From positions 1 through 64,000 of the forward strand of contig DASPRM010000153.1 in the NCBI GenBank assembly GCA_035624455.1: a stretch of 64,000 nt of DNA. Reading direction: 5' to 3'. Position 1 is the first letter of the stretch. Every line of letters starts with the position of its first letter. Shown one piece after another: positions 54,678-62,830 of this stretch. The notes below the pieces were generated by a model that worked only from the letters and a program-made list of their open reading frames with translations, was not told where the DNA came from and did not search any database. This DNA is from Terriglobales bacterium (GTDB taxonomy: Bacteria; Acidobacteriota; Terriglobia; Terriglobales; Acidobacteriaceae). A program made the position numbers and the translations under genes.

Positions 54678-54703
54678 GGGCCGTCGATACGGCGGCCCTT
54701 TTT
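54678..54703 (+). terminator. Intrinsic terminator after the nitrilase gene
   Basis: GGGCCGTCG (54678-54686) pairs with CGGCGGCCC (54690-54698) over a three-base loop ATA, nine pairs with one G-U, followed immediately by five T. It marks the end of the GNAT/DUF485/SSS/nitrilase transcript. Confidence 0.9.
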
Positions 54704-54767
54704 CTCGTCCCTACGCTGGGAAAGCAGACAGAGCCTTCAAGATTGCGCCCCCTCAGGGCAACCTCGC

Positions 54768-55145
54768 TTAACTCTGCTTCAACGCCGATCGCGCCGCGAA
54801 CAAGATCAGCACGCTCACAGCAATCAGGATGAGCATGATGCGGTGGTAGAGATCGTTACTGGCGGTCCGCGGTCCCCTGCCTGCAGCCAGAGCTATCATC
54901 CCCAAAAAGACACCACACATTGCGATTAGATTGGTAATCAAAGACGTTCCCCAGGAATTCGACCAGCGCCTAACAAGCGCAGTCGCGCCCAGGAAAAGCG
55001 AAAGCGCACATATCGATTCCACAATTGCGGCGGGAATAATATGCGGCTCGTGAAATGGCCCAATCGTAAAGCCTACGTGCTGCACCGCTCCGAACACGAA
55101 GAGCGCAGCATTGGCGATCATGATTGCAGTAAGCAGATATTTCAT
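54768..55145 (-). CDS. Four-helix membrane protein, unknown function
   Basis: 125 residues with four hydrophobic segments: about 3-24 (LLTAIMIANAALFVFGAV), 38-58 (IIPAAIVESICALSLFLGAT), 68-90 (SLITNLIAMCGVFLGMIALA) and 102-120 (IMLILIAVSVLILFAAR). His residues at QHVGFTIGPFHEPHIIP lie in the first outside loop. Similar small proteins are common in soil bacteria and sometimes annotated DoxX-like, which I cannot confirm. It is convergent with the nitrilase gene. Confidence 0.68.
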   Translation of the reverse strand: MKYLLTAIMIANAALFVFGAVQHVGFTIGPFHEPHIIPAAIVESICALSLFLGATALVRRWSNSWGTSLITNLIAMCGVFLGMIALAAGRGPRTASNDLYHRIMLILIAVSVLILFAARSALKQS

Positions 55146-55350
55146 AGTCGAAACCCCGGTCAGAACTTCTCATGCGTGCTTGGTACACAGTGCGCACTAA
55201 CTCCATCGATGTAGCGCCGGCTTTTTCTGTCGCAAGAATGTCGTCACCCCCCCTCAAAAAAAGGATCAATACATTCAATCGCCTCAATGAAGACCATTAG
55301 GCGTTTGTGGTATCATAGGCGAATAAAAAGCGAAAGTGGGGCTTTGACCT

Positions 55351-56379
55351 ATGGCTACACTTCCCCTCGTCCTTAAACCCTCAATGAAAGAATCGCAACC
55401 GCAAGGTCTGGTGGGAATTGCGCGTCTGGCGGCACAGGGTGAGTCGATTCGTGAGGGGCATGATGTCGAATACTTCACCATCGATACGCGGTCTATCCTG
55501 AATCGCTGCAGCGCACCCTACATGCCGTTCAAGTGGACCATCAACCCCTACCGCGGGTGCGAATTTGCCTGCAAGTACTGCTATGCGCGCTACACGCATG
55601 AGTTCATGGAGATGCGTAACGGCGAAGACTTCGAACGCAAAATCTATGTTAAGCAGAACGTGGCGGCACAGCTTCGGCGCGACCTGAAGAAGACCAAGCC
55701 CGGCGAGATGATCGCCATCGGCACGGCCACTGATCCCTACCAGCCCGCGGAGCGCCGGTATCAGGTGACGCGGGCGATCCTGGAAGAATTCGCTCATCAT
55801 CTGGGGCTGGAGATCGGTATTGTGACCAAATCAAACCTGGTTCTGCGCGATGTGGATGTGCTGCGGCGAATCGCGGAACATAACCAGATATCCGTAAACA
55901 TCACCATCACCACGCTTGACACGCAGCTGGCGCGAATTTTGGAACCACGCGCTCCGCGTCCCGACCTGCGGCTGGAGGCGGTGAGGACGCTCAGCCGCTA
56001 CGGCCTCGAGACCGGAATCAGTTGTGCGCCGGTCATTCCGGGGATCACGGACAGCATGCGCAATCTCGCTCCGCTGGTAGCCGCAGCCAAAGAAGCCGGT
56101 GCCAGGCACATCTTCGCTAATCCGCTGTTTCTGAAGCCGTGCTCGGCGGCAGTCTTCCTGCCGTTCCTGGAGAGAGAATTCCCGCAGCTAGTGGAAAGCT
56201 ATCGCAAGCGATATCAGGAGCGGGCATTCGTTCCCACGGCCTATCGCAAGCGAATATCGCAGATGATGTCGGCACTGAAGAAGAAACATGGGATGCTCTT
56301 ACGAAGCGAACGCCTTGCGGAGCTAGAAGCGGAAACATCTTTGCCGGCATTGCCGGAGCAGATAGGCCTGTTCGGGTGA
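55351..56379 (+). CDS. Radical SAM protein, spore photoproduct lyase-like (Rv2578c type)
   Basis: 342 residues. The radical SAM 4Fe-4S cysteines are Cys70, Cys74 and Cys77 in RGCEFACKYCYAR; the lead-in WTINPYRGC is typical of the Rv2578c/SPL-like group (SPL_Rad_SAM). Further support: GTATDPYQPAERRYQVTR and IVTKSNLVLRDVDVL. Members contain a domain related to spore photoproduct lyase, but their substrate is unknown and they lack the conserved SPL cysteine in a recognisable setting. It is a single gene, preceded by a GTATCATAGG sequence that may be part of the promoter. Confidence 0.88.
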   Translation: MATLPLVLKPSMKESQPQGLVGIARLAAQGESIREGHDVEYFTIDTRSILNRCSAPYMPFKWTINPYRGCEFACKYCYARYTHEFMEMRNGEDFERKIYVKQNVAAQLRRDLKKTKPGEMIAIGTATDPYQPAERRYQVTRAILEEFAHHLGLEIGIVTKSNLVLRDVDVLRRIAEHNQISVNITITTLDTQLARILEPRAPRPDLRLEAVRTLSRYGLETGISCAPVIPGITDSMRNLAPLVAAAKEAGARHIFANPLFLKPCSAAVFLPFLEREFPQLVESYRKRYQERAFVPTAYRKRISQMMSALKKKHGMLLRSERLAELEAETSLPALPEQIGLFG

Positions 56380-56455
56380 GGAGAGTAGTCAGCACTCTGC
56401 ATCAGTCAGAAGTCAGACTTGTTTAGAAAGGACAAGGTCATGAACCGTTCGGCGA

Positions 56456-57433
56456 CTATTCCCAGCGCCAGAGTTCGAGAGTGTTGTCCTTTGCAGTGGC
56501 AACCCAGATCTGATCCTTCGCAACGCCGCAACCAATCACTCCTTTGCCGTCGGAGATGACTTGAGACTTTTCCGTCGCAATGTCCCAATAAAGGATCGGC
56601 ATCGGCTTAGTCAGACCGGTGGCATCGAAATAGGTCACGATGAGATGCTTTCCATCCGGCGCAGCCGTAATCGAGTCAACTACGCCGGGATGAGAGCCGA
56701 GTTTTCGTTTCGTTTTTCCTGTAGCTGGATCGAAGAACAGGATCGCCGGGTCTGCGCCTCCGACGACGGCGTAGTGGCCATCAGGGATGAAGGCCGTGCC
56801 AAACGATTCGAGCAGCAGATCCCGATTGCTCGCCAATTTCTTTCCCGAGTTCACGTCATAGAGGCGCACGACGGTATCGCCGTCCGCAGTCAGGAGGAGG
56901 TGCGCGTCGGAACTGAAAGCCGCCGACGTCAGCCCGCCGAATTCAGGATGAGTGGTAAGGCGCAGGGCCGGTTCACTTGCGGTATCCCAGACTCGACCGG
57001 GAAGATCACCGGCCCCGACCGCGAGTTTGCTTCCGTCAGCGGAGAGCACTAGGGTATCGATTCCCTTTTCCGCAGCTGTCCACTTCTTCGCCACTGAGCC
57101 ACTCCTGCTGTCTATTAAGCTGACGGCTCCAGCGCGATCTCCGACCGCCAGCCAGCGGCCATCTCCGGAATAGGCAAAGGCGGTGATGCGGCGCTTATCC
57201 TGCGCATCGACAGCAAGCAGAACTTGCCCGGAAGGCAGATTGATGAGCCGAAGCTTGTCGTCTCCGGCAAGCACGGCGACCTGCTGCCCGCTTGGCGAGA
57301 ACTGCACACTGCGCGGAGTGGCAGGCAGGGTAACTCGGGTTGCGCGACGAAGATTTTGCGCCCCGGCGGTCATCGCGAGAGCGACAGCAAATATCAGCAG
57401 GATATTTCGCATGCGAAAGCTGTCAGTCATCAC
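56456..57433 (-). CDS. Exported WD40-type beta-propeller protein
   Basis: 325 residues. A signal peptide lies at about 10-25 (ILLIFAVALAMTAGAQ). The remainder folds into WD40-like blades: QFSPSGQQVAVLAGDDKLRL, FAYSGDGRWLAVGDRAGAVS, DTLVLSADGSKLAVGAGD, FSSDAHLLLTADGDTVVRLYD and LTKPMPILYWDIATEK. GTG at 57433 or the ATG right after it is the start; the GGAGAAGG at the end of the previous gene can serve it. Its gene begins two bases after the stop of the intradiol dioxygenase gene, so both are in one transcript. Confidence 0.85.
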   Translation of the reverse strand: MMTDSFRMRNILLIFAVALAMTAGAQNLRRATRVTLPATPRSVQFSPSGQQVAVLAGDDKLRLINLPSGQVLLAVDAQDKRRITAFAYSGDGRWLAVGDRAGAVSLIDSRSGSVAKKWTAAEKGIDTLVLSADGSKLAVGAGDLPGRVWDTASEPALRLTTHPEFGGLTSAAFSSDAHLLLTADGDTVVRLYDVNSGKKLASNRDLLLESFGTAFIPDGHYAVVGGADPAILFFDPATGKTKRKLGSHPGVVDSITAAPDGKHLIVTYFDATGLTKPMPILYWDIATEKSQVISDGKGVIGCGVAKDQIWVATAKDNTLELWRWE

Positions 57434-57435
57434 TG

Positions 57436-58074
57436 CTATGCCTTCTCCAGAACTAGTTCGAAATGCACCGAGGCATGCACATCCTTGGGATCGCCCACGA
57501 GCATCACTGGACGGACCAATTCGCGGCTGCTGATCAGAGGATCGCGGTTGTAGTTCTTCGCCGGATCACCTTCGAACACGGGATCGGTTGCGAAGTAGAG
57601 CTGAGTGATGAGCGGCTTGTGTCCGGGAGCCGTGATCAGGTAATGGACGTGCTGGCAAACGCGGTCGGGATAATGTCCGGGAATGACCGACTCGGCCGCG
57701 TAAGCTCCTTTGGAATCGGAGTGCAGAACCGCGCGGTAGCGGTAGCCTTCCAGATCGTAGTGACCAAGATGATCGGTTTGCCAAAGTTCCAGAGTCGCAT
57801 CGGGCAGGACCTCGCCGCGCATGTTGTACACCACCCCGGAAATTGAGAGCGGCATGCCGGGGTCTCCGGGATGCCGCATTTCGCCCGTATTGGGCGCCAG
57901 TCGCTTATAAAACGGACCCAATTCGCAGGCTGGCGTTGGAGACAGATTTCGTTCGTGTTGTTCCCACGCGGCTGCTGCGAGCGACGGCGTCAGCGAACCA
58001 GCCAGAGTCACGGCTCCAAAGGCAATGCAGCGTTCCAGCACTTCACGCCGGCTGAGCGAGAATTTGCCGATCAT
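57436..58074 (-). CDS. Intradiol ring-cleavage dioxygenase-like protein, Tat-exported
   Basis: 212 residues. The N-terminus has a twin-arginine motif LSRREVLERCIAFGA followed by a hydrophobic stretch ending SLAAAAW, so export in folded form is likely. The core matches the protocatechuate/catechol dioxygenase fold: ISGVVYNMRGEVLPDATLEL, the iron-ligand Tyr region in GHYDLEGYRYR, SVIPGHYPDR and the His ligands in CQHVHYLI. Arene ring cleavage outside the cytoplasm is unusual, and the real substrate may be a phenolic polymer or something else. It is followed by the WD40 protein gene. Confidence 0.87.
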   Translation of the reverse strand: MIGKFSLSRREVLERCIAFGAVTLAGSLTPSLAAAAWEQHERNLSPTPACELGPFYKRLAPNTGEMRHPGDPGMPLSISGVVYNMRGEVLPDATLELWQTDHLGHYDLEGYRYRAVLHSDSKGAYAAESVIPGHYPDRVCQHVHYLITAPGHKPLITQLYFATDPVFEGDPAKNYNRDPLISSRELVRPVMLVGDPKDVHASVHFELVLEKA

Positions 58075-58136
58075 TCTTCACCCCACTAAGCGGGGGGATT
58101 GTAGATGATCTGGTCCGTGGTATCCAGCGCTAAGCA

Positions 58137-58499
58137 CTAGCGCGAACGACGTCTTCTGCCAACCATGCTTCCCAGGAAAACGCCAACGGCTGCCGCCAAC
58201 GCCAGTTTCCTGCGACTTTGGATAGGGATAAACCGAGTGCCCTGGTTTGAGACTTCGATAACCCCAACGGGCACAGCTACAATGCCGCCCCCACCTCCGC
58301 CCCCCTCACGGCTGGCGTCTTGGTTGTTCGATTGACCATTGGGTGCCTGCCCGAATCCACCGCCGAAACCGTAACGTATGCGAGCGACCGGAACAATGGT
58401 GCGGCCCTCGGCACTGATCGGTTCGCCATAGACGGTCTTGACGTGCGCTGAAGTGCGCAGAGTTTCCTGCAAAGACTGAAAATAGGACTGGATTTCCAT
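58137..58499 (-). CDS. GerW (YtfJ)-family protein
   Basis: 120 residues; AGGAG six bases before the ATG at 58499. The GerW family pattern is visible: SAHVKTVYGEPISAEGRTIVPVARIRYGFGGGFG, a glycine stretch in the middle (GGGGGGG) and IVAVPVGVIEVSNQGTRFIP near the end. In place of a plain end there is a hydrophobic helix (LALAAAVGVFLGSMVG) and a basic tail, suggesting membrane attachment. In Bacilli the protein is needed for spore germination; in this non-sporulating lineage the role is unknown. It is next to the EcsC gene, same strand. Confidence 0.85.
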   Translation of the reverse strand: MEIQSYFQSLQETLRTSAHVKTVYGEPISAEGRTIVPVARIRYGFGGGFGQAPNGQSNNQDASREGGGGGGGIVAVPVGVIEVSNQGTRFIPIQSRRKLALAAAVGVFLGSMVGRRRRSR

Positions 58500-58547
58500 G
58501 ACGGACTCCTGAAAACAAAAGTCAGGAGTATGAAGAGGGAATAGCCT

Positions 58548-59243
58548 TTACGGTTGCAAGGTGAGCGGAGAATTCACACCTTCTAGTTCAACAGCGCGCA
58601 TGCGCTCGCGCATCGCGAGATGCTTCTGGCGGAAGTGACGCATGGCACGTTCTCCCCAGACACGAACGAAGTAGTAGTTGAGGCCTGCACCGATAATGGA
58701 GCTGGCAAATGGAATTAGACGCGCAGACCACTTTTCAACGAATTCCGTGCTGGCGCGGGCAGCGATTCGTTGGATCACTTTGGGCACAAAACGATTGACC
58801 ACCTCCTTTTCCAGCAACTCACGGCTGATGTCCACACCGGCGGCGCTGGCAGCGGCGATCCAGAGCTCCGCCACTTCTTCATCGGTATTGAACTGGAAGC
58901 CGTAGGTCAGGCTGAGCTTCTCGATCATGCGCAGAGTGATGACCGCGAGGATGCCAAGATCGGGCACCAGGGTCAGAATTCCACCCAATCCAAAACCCGC
59001 GCCTTCAGCAGCCGCGATTTTCATGCTGGCGCGAATGGTTCCTGCCGAGATATTGTCGAGCTGATCCAGGGGAACAGAAAAGAGTCCCTGAAAAGTGGTG
59101 ACTGGCACGCCATGAGCGGCCTGCAAGTGCCAGAGATAATGCTGAGGGTCGACTTTGACGGTCTCGTAAGCTTGCTGAAATCCACGTTTGAGCACAGCTT
59201 CGATACGCGAGGTCAGCCAGGGATGCTTCAGTGGTTCGGCCAT
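58548..59243 (-). CDS. EcsC-family protein
   Basis: 231 residues. EcsC-like features: AAAEGAGFGLGGILTLVPDLG and LAVITLRMIEKLSLTYGF, which form two hydrophobic helices (about 80-115), and EVVNRFVPKVIQRIAARAST. A third hydrophobic patch lies near 175-190. Bacillus EcsC is encoded beside an ABC transporter and its role is unknown; no transporter gene accompanies this one. The N-terminal 70 residues (HPWLTSRIEAVLKRGFQQA) are helical and amphipathic. Confidence 0.8.
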   Translation of the reverse strand: MAEPLKHPWLTSRIEAVLKRGFQQAYETVKVDPQHYLWHLQAAHGVPVTTFQGLFSVPLDQLDNISAGTIRASMKIAAAEGAGFGLGGILTLVPDLGILAVITLRMIEKLSLTYGFQFNTDEEVAELWIAAASAAGVDISRELLEKEVVNRFVPKVIQRIAARASTEFVEKWSARLIPFASSIIGAGLNYYFVRVWGERAMRHFRQKHLAMRERMRAVELEGVNSPLTLQP

Positions 59244-59307
59244 GAGACGACTCCAGTTTAACTCACACCGGCAGCCTAGCCGTTTGAGAAATAGCGGGTT
59301 CGCTCAC

Positions 59308-60786
59308 CTATAGGGTACGGAGAATTTTTGACAAGCGACGTACGCCCTCCTGAATCTCATTCGGACCACAGGCTGCGTAGCCCAGAATCAAACCAGGACG
59401 CGGCGCGGGCCGCAGGTAACAGATCGAGAGGGGCATTACCGAAAGTCTTTCCCGCGCCGCCGCCTCAGAAACGGCCACGTCCTGAAATCGTCTCGGAAGC
59501 AAACCTACAAGGTGCATGCCTGCGTCGGCTTTGAGGATTTCCAGCAGACCGTCGAGTTCCTTGCCCAGGGCATCAACCAGTGCATTGCGCCGCTGCAGGT
59601 AAAGCATCCGCATTTTGCGGAGGTGCCGTGCAAAATGACCTTGTGTGATGAATTCCGCAAGAACGGCCTGGTAAACAGTGGAGGTAAACAGGTCGCTGGC
59701 CTCGCGCGCGGCAATGAATGCGGGCACGACGTCTTTGGGAATAACAAGATACCCCAGGCGGAGAGCAGGAAACAGTACCTTGCTAAAAGTTCCGATGTAG
59801 ATGACTCGCTGACTGAAATCCATTCCCTGTAGAGCGGCAATAGGGCGGCTGGAGAAACGAAACTCGCTGTCATAGTCATCCTCAAGAATCCAGGAGCCGC
59901 TACGAGTTGCCCAGTTCAAGAGTTCCAGCCGGCGGGCTGCGCTCATCGTCATCCCCAGGGGATATTGATGTGAAGGAGTCACGTAAACGGCCCGCGGATT
60001 CCTGCAACCCCGTATGCCGGCGGCGACATTCAAGCCTTCTTCATCGACCGGAACCGGAACAAGGCGAGCACCTGCGCTTGCCAGCGCCAGCCGGGCCCCG
60101 CGGTAGCCGGGCTCTTCCATCCACACGGAAACGCCAGCGTTGAGGAGAACGCGAGATGCGAGTTGCAGACCCTGCTGCGATCCGGTTACCACCATAATCT
60201 GGCTCGGATCACAACGCACAGACCGTGAGGTCGCCAGGTACTCGGCAATCGCTTTGCGGAATGGAAGGTAGCCCAGCGGATTGCTGTAATCGAAGAGACT
60301 CAGGGAAATTTTTCGCGCGTGCCGCGCAACCAGGCGACCCCAGTCTTCGAACGGAAATTGATGCCACTCGGGCAAACTGACCCGAAATGCGCCACGAATG
60401 GGTGCCCATGGTTGTGCTCCTGCCGAAAGCAGAGTTTTGGCGTAGCTGGAAATTTTGCGTGCCGACCGCCTGGCAGAAATTGGCGAATGCACGCGCTGAG
60501 GGCGCGACAGATCATCGGGAAGGGAGCACGCGACGAAGGTCCCTGCGCCCACACGGCTATCGATGTAGCCTTCGGCAAGCAACTGCTCAAAAGCATTAAG
60601 GATCGGGATCCGCGAGACGTTCAGTTCCGCGGCCAGGGCCCGAGTAGAAGGGAGCCGTGTTCCCGGACGCAGCTGCCGATTGAGGATCGCCTCACGATAC
60701 CACTCGTAAAGCTGACGATGGAGGGGCGCAGGCGAATTAGGGTCCAGCGCGGTCGGGGCGAACAGCAGCAAAGGTGCGCGCTTCAT
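59308..60786 (-). CDS. MocR/PdxR-type GntR regulator with aminotransferase domain
   Basis: 492 residues. An N-terminal GntR winged helix (about 18-85: PLHRQLYEWYREAIL, then PGTRLPSTRALAAELNVSRI) is joined to a fold-type I aminotransferase domain, whose PLP-binding Lys is in YIGTFSKVLFPALRLGYLV and whose other conserved motif is ILEDDYDSEFRF. Such proteins sense PLP or an amino acid and regulate vitamin B6, GABA or taurine genes, and often themselves. No B6 or GABA gene is adjacent. A TGGTAATACCA repeat lies directly in front of the start. Confidence 0.92.
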   Translation of the reverse strand: MKRAPLLLFAPTALDPNSPAPLHRQLYEWYREAILNRQLRPGTRLPSTRALAAELNVSRIPILNAFEQLLAEGYIDSRVGAGTFVACSLPDDLSRPQRVHSPISARRSARKISSYAKTLLSAGAQPWAPIRGAFRVSLPEWHQFPFEDWGRLVARHARKISLSLFDYSNPLGYLPFRKAIAEYLATSRSVRCDPSQIMVVTGSQQGLQLASRVLLNAGVSVWMEEPGYRGARLALASAGARLVPVPVDEEGLNVAAGIRGCRNPRAVYVTPSHQYPLGMTMSAARRLELLNWATRSGSWILEDDYDSEFRFSSRPIAALQGMDFSQRVIYIGTFSKVLFPALRLGYLVIPKDVVPAFIAAREASDLFTSTVYQAVLAEFITQGHFARHLRKMRMLYLQRRNALVDALGKELDGLLEILKADAGMHLVGLLPRRFQDVAVSEAAARERLSVMPLSICYLRPAPRPGLILGYAACGPNEIQEGVRRLSKILRTL

Positions 60787-61247
60787 GGGGGGTGAGCATA
60801 ATGGTAATACCAGAGTTCGTCAAAATGGCTATTGATCAAGTCCATTATGGGCGGTATCTCTAGGCTTGGTGATGGTTAGCCATGCTTCCAGCCAACCTTC
60901 GCAATTGGGAGCGACAGAAGTGACGGGACTCAAGTGGGTCTGCGTGGGGTTTGTTTTCTTGTTTCTCATGGCTCTTGCCGATGCCACCGGCATGGTGCCA
61001 CGTGAAATGAACCGGCTCAGGCGACCCTCGCTTCGAAATGTCAAGGACTCCAAAGCTGTTGGGGCGCCGCTTTCTTCCGATCGTGAATTGATGTTTTCTG
61101 GTTTGCTTCGCGTACGGCTCTAACCAATCTAATACGTGCAACTTCAACGCTGCCTCTGTTGCCGGAGAAGGCTTTCCAACATCCCCGAAACGCGAGCCCG
61201 CAATAGCAATCCGCACCGTTCAGTGAACTAATGTAAATTGGGCGGGT
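60787..61247. other. 461-base gap, regulatory region and no supported gene
   Basis: Region between the MocR gene (minus) and proS (plus). A small plus frame 60866-61123 has a hydrophobic stretch but no ribosome-binding site, and I do not call it. Besides the inverted repeat at 60802-60812 there are TGTAAATT just before proS (near 61235), possibly a -10 box, and nothing else I can name. Confidence 0.5.
60802..60812. promoter_or_regulatory. Possible MocR operator (inverted repeat)
   Basis: TGGT-AAT-ACCA is a perfect short inverted repeat 16 bases upstream of the MocR-type gene start (60786). MocR regulators often bind near their own promoter, so autoregulation is conceivable. The repeat is short, and a chance match is not excluded. 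Confidence 0.35.
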
Positions 61248-62690
61248 ATGGCACAAACCCCAATTACTGGCCGCAGCGAGGATTTTGCCGCGTGGTATCA
61301 GGATGTAGTTCTCGCCGGAGACATGGCCGAACCGGCCGAGATCGTCAAAGGCTGCATGGTGATCAAGGCCAACGGCTACGCCGTGTGGGAGGCGTTGCAG
61401 CGAGAACTGGATCAGCGCTTCAAGGCTGCCGGACACGAGAATCTCTATTTTCCGCTGCTCATTCCGCAGAGCTTCCTGAAGAAAGAAGCCGAGCACGTCG
61501 AGGGCTTCGCGCCCGAGCTTGCTGTGGTGACGATCGCCGGCGGCAAGGAACTGGAAGAGCCCTACGTGATCCGGCCGACCTCGGAGACGATCATTGGCCA
61601 TTTCTTTGCCAAATGGATTCGCAGCTGGCGCGACCTGCCCCTGCTGATCAATCAGTGGGCCAATGTGATGCGCTGGGAATTGCGAACCCGCATGTTTCTG
61701 CGCACAACCGAATTTCTCTGGCAGGAAGGGCACACTGCCCACTCGACGCACGAGGAAGCGCTCGAAGAGGTATTGCGAATCCTGGATATTTACGCAGAAG
61801 TCGCCGAACAGGTGGCGGCGATGCCGGTAATCAAGGGCATCAAGACCTCGGCCGAAAAATTCGCAGGGGCGCTGCGCAGCTACTCCATCGAAGCCATGAT
61901 GCAGAACGGGCTGGCGCTGCAGGCGGGCACCAGCCACGACCTGGGGCAGAATTTCGGGAAAGCTTTCAACGTGCAGTTTCAAAACAAGGACGGCCAGCTG
62001 GATTACGTCTGGCAAACCAGTTGGGGCGTCAGCACGCGCATGGTGGGCGGGCTGATCATGACCCACTCCGACGACAAGGGGCTGGTTCTTCCGCCGAGAG
62101 TTGCGCCGGTCAAAACCATCGTGGTGCCCATCTATCGCAAAGATGAAGAACGGGCACGCGTGCTGGAGACAGCGCACAAATTGGCTATCGATCTCGGCGC
62201 CAAGGTGGATGGGCGCGAGGAGCACTCTCCGGGAGCGAAATTCTTTCATTGGGAGCGACGAGGCGTCCCGCTGGTGATGGAGCTGGGGCCACGCGACCTG
62301 GCCTCGGGCAATGTGGTGCTGAAGCGGCGGGATACGGGAGAGAAGGAGACAGTTTCGCAGACTGGGGTCAAGGAGCGGGTTTCGGTGGCGTTGGAGGCGA
62401 TGCAGAAGGCGCTCTACGATCGCGCGCGAGAGCGGATGAAGCAGAACACGGTGCTGGCCAACTCGATTGAGGAAGTGGAGGAGATTCTGAACCCAGTGAC
62501 AGCGGAGAAGGGGGGCGGGAAGTTCGTGATGGCTCACCTGAAGGACGACCCGGCCTGTGATGCGCGGTTGAAGGAATTCAAGGCGACGGTGCGGAACATT
62601 CCTTTGGTCGATGAGTACGATGGCGCGGGCAAGTGCATAGTCACAGGTGAGAGGGTGGAGCGGCGAGTGGTGATCGCGAAGGCGTACTAG
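61248..62690 (+). CDS. proS: Prolyl-tRNA synthetase
   Basis: 480 residues, the short (archaeal/eukaryotic-like, type 3) ProRS, without the editing domain insertion of the long bacterial form. Class II motifs: [55 protein letters not shown] in which the motif 2 loop is visible, and [17 protein letters not shown] as motif 3. An anticodon-binding domain (about 285-390) with RYRKDEE-like [12 protein letters not shown] and a C-terminal zinc-binding-like domain close it. It attaches proline to tRNA. A 498-residue frame on the opposite strand is only its shadow. Confidence 0.96.
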   Translation: MAQTPITGRSEDFAAWYQDVVLAGDMAEPAEIVKGCMVIKANGYAVWEALQRELDQRFKAAGHENLYFPLLIPQSFLKKEAEHVEGFAPELAVVTIAGGKELEEPYVIRPTSETIIGHFFAKWIRSWRDLPLLINQWANVMRWELRTRMFLRTTEFLWQEGHTAHSTHEEALEEVLRILDIYAEVAEQVAAMPVIKGIKTSAEKFAGALRSYSIEAMMQNGLALQAGTSHDLGQNFGKAFNVQFQNKDGQLDYVWQTSWGVSTRMVGGLIMTHSDDKGLVLPPRVAPVKTIVVPIYRKDEERARVLETAHKLAIDLGAKVDGREEHSPGAKFFHWERRGVPLVMELGPRDLASGNVVLKRRDTGEKETVSQTGVKERVSVALEAMQKALYDRARERMKQNTVLANSIEEVEEILNPVTAEKGGGKFVMAHLKDDPACDARLKEFKATVRNIPLVDEYDGAGKCIVTGERVERRVVIAKAY

Positions 62691-62696
62691 TAAGTA

Positions 62697-62727
62697 AGAA
62701 GTCAGAAGTACGAAGTGAGAAGTAAGA
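62697..62727. repeat. Short tandem AGAAGTN repeat after proS
   Basis: After the proS stop the unit AGAAGT, followed by one or two variable bases, recurs four to five times with slight changes. Such AGAAGT tracts are seen between genes of acidobacterial genomes. No function can be read; a similar CAGAAGTCAGA occurs at about 56405-56415 after the SPL-like gene. Confidence 0.55.
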
Positions 62728-62830
62728 CAGTGATTTGATCCCGGCTTCGCTACCGCTCAGGAACACGCCCAGTGTCGGTTGCAAGGAGGCTCTCTTGTGC
62801 GGTCAATCTGGATTCAACGGCTGCACGCAC

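Noticed and set aside
60866-61123. Small plus-strand frame (85 residues) with a hydrophobic segment
   Set aside because: No ribosome-binding site, no family, and the frame on the other strand is equally long. Left as non-coding.
61041-62537. Minus-strand open frame of 498 residues
   Set aside because: It is the antisense shadow of proS; the plus strand has all class II synthetase motifs, while this frame is His/Arg/Pro-rich without any domain.
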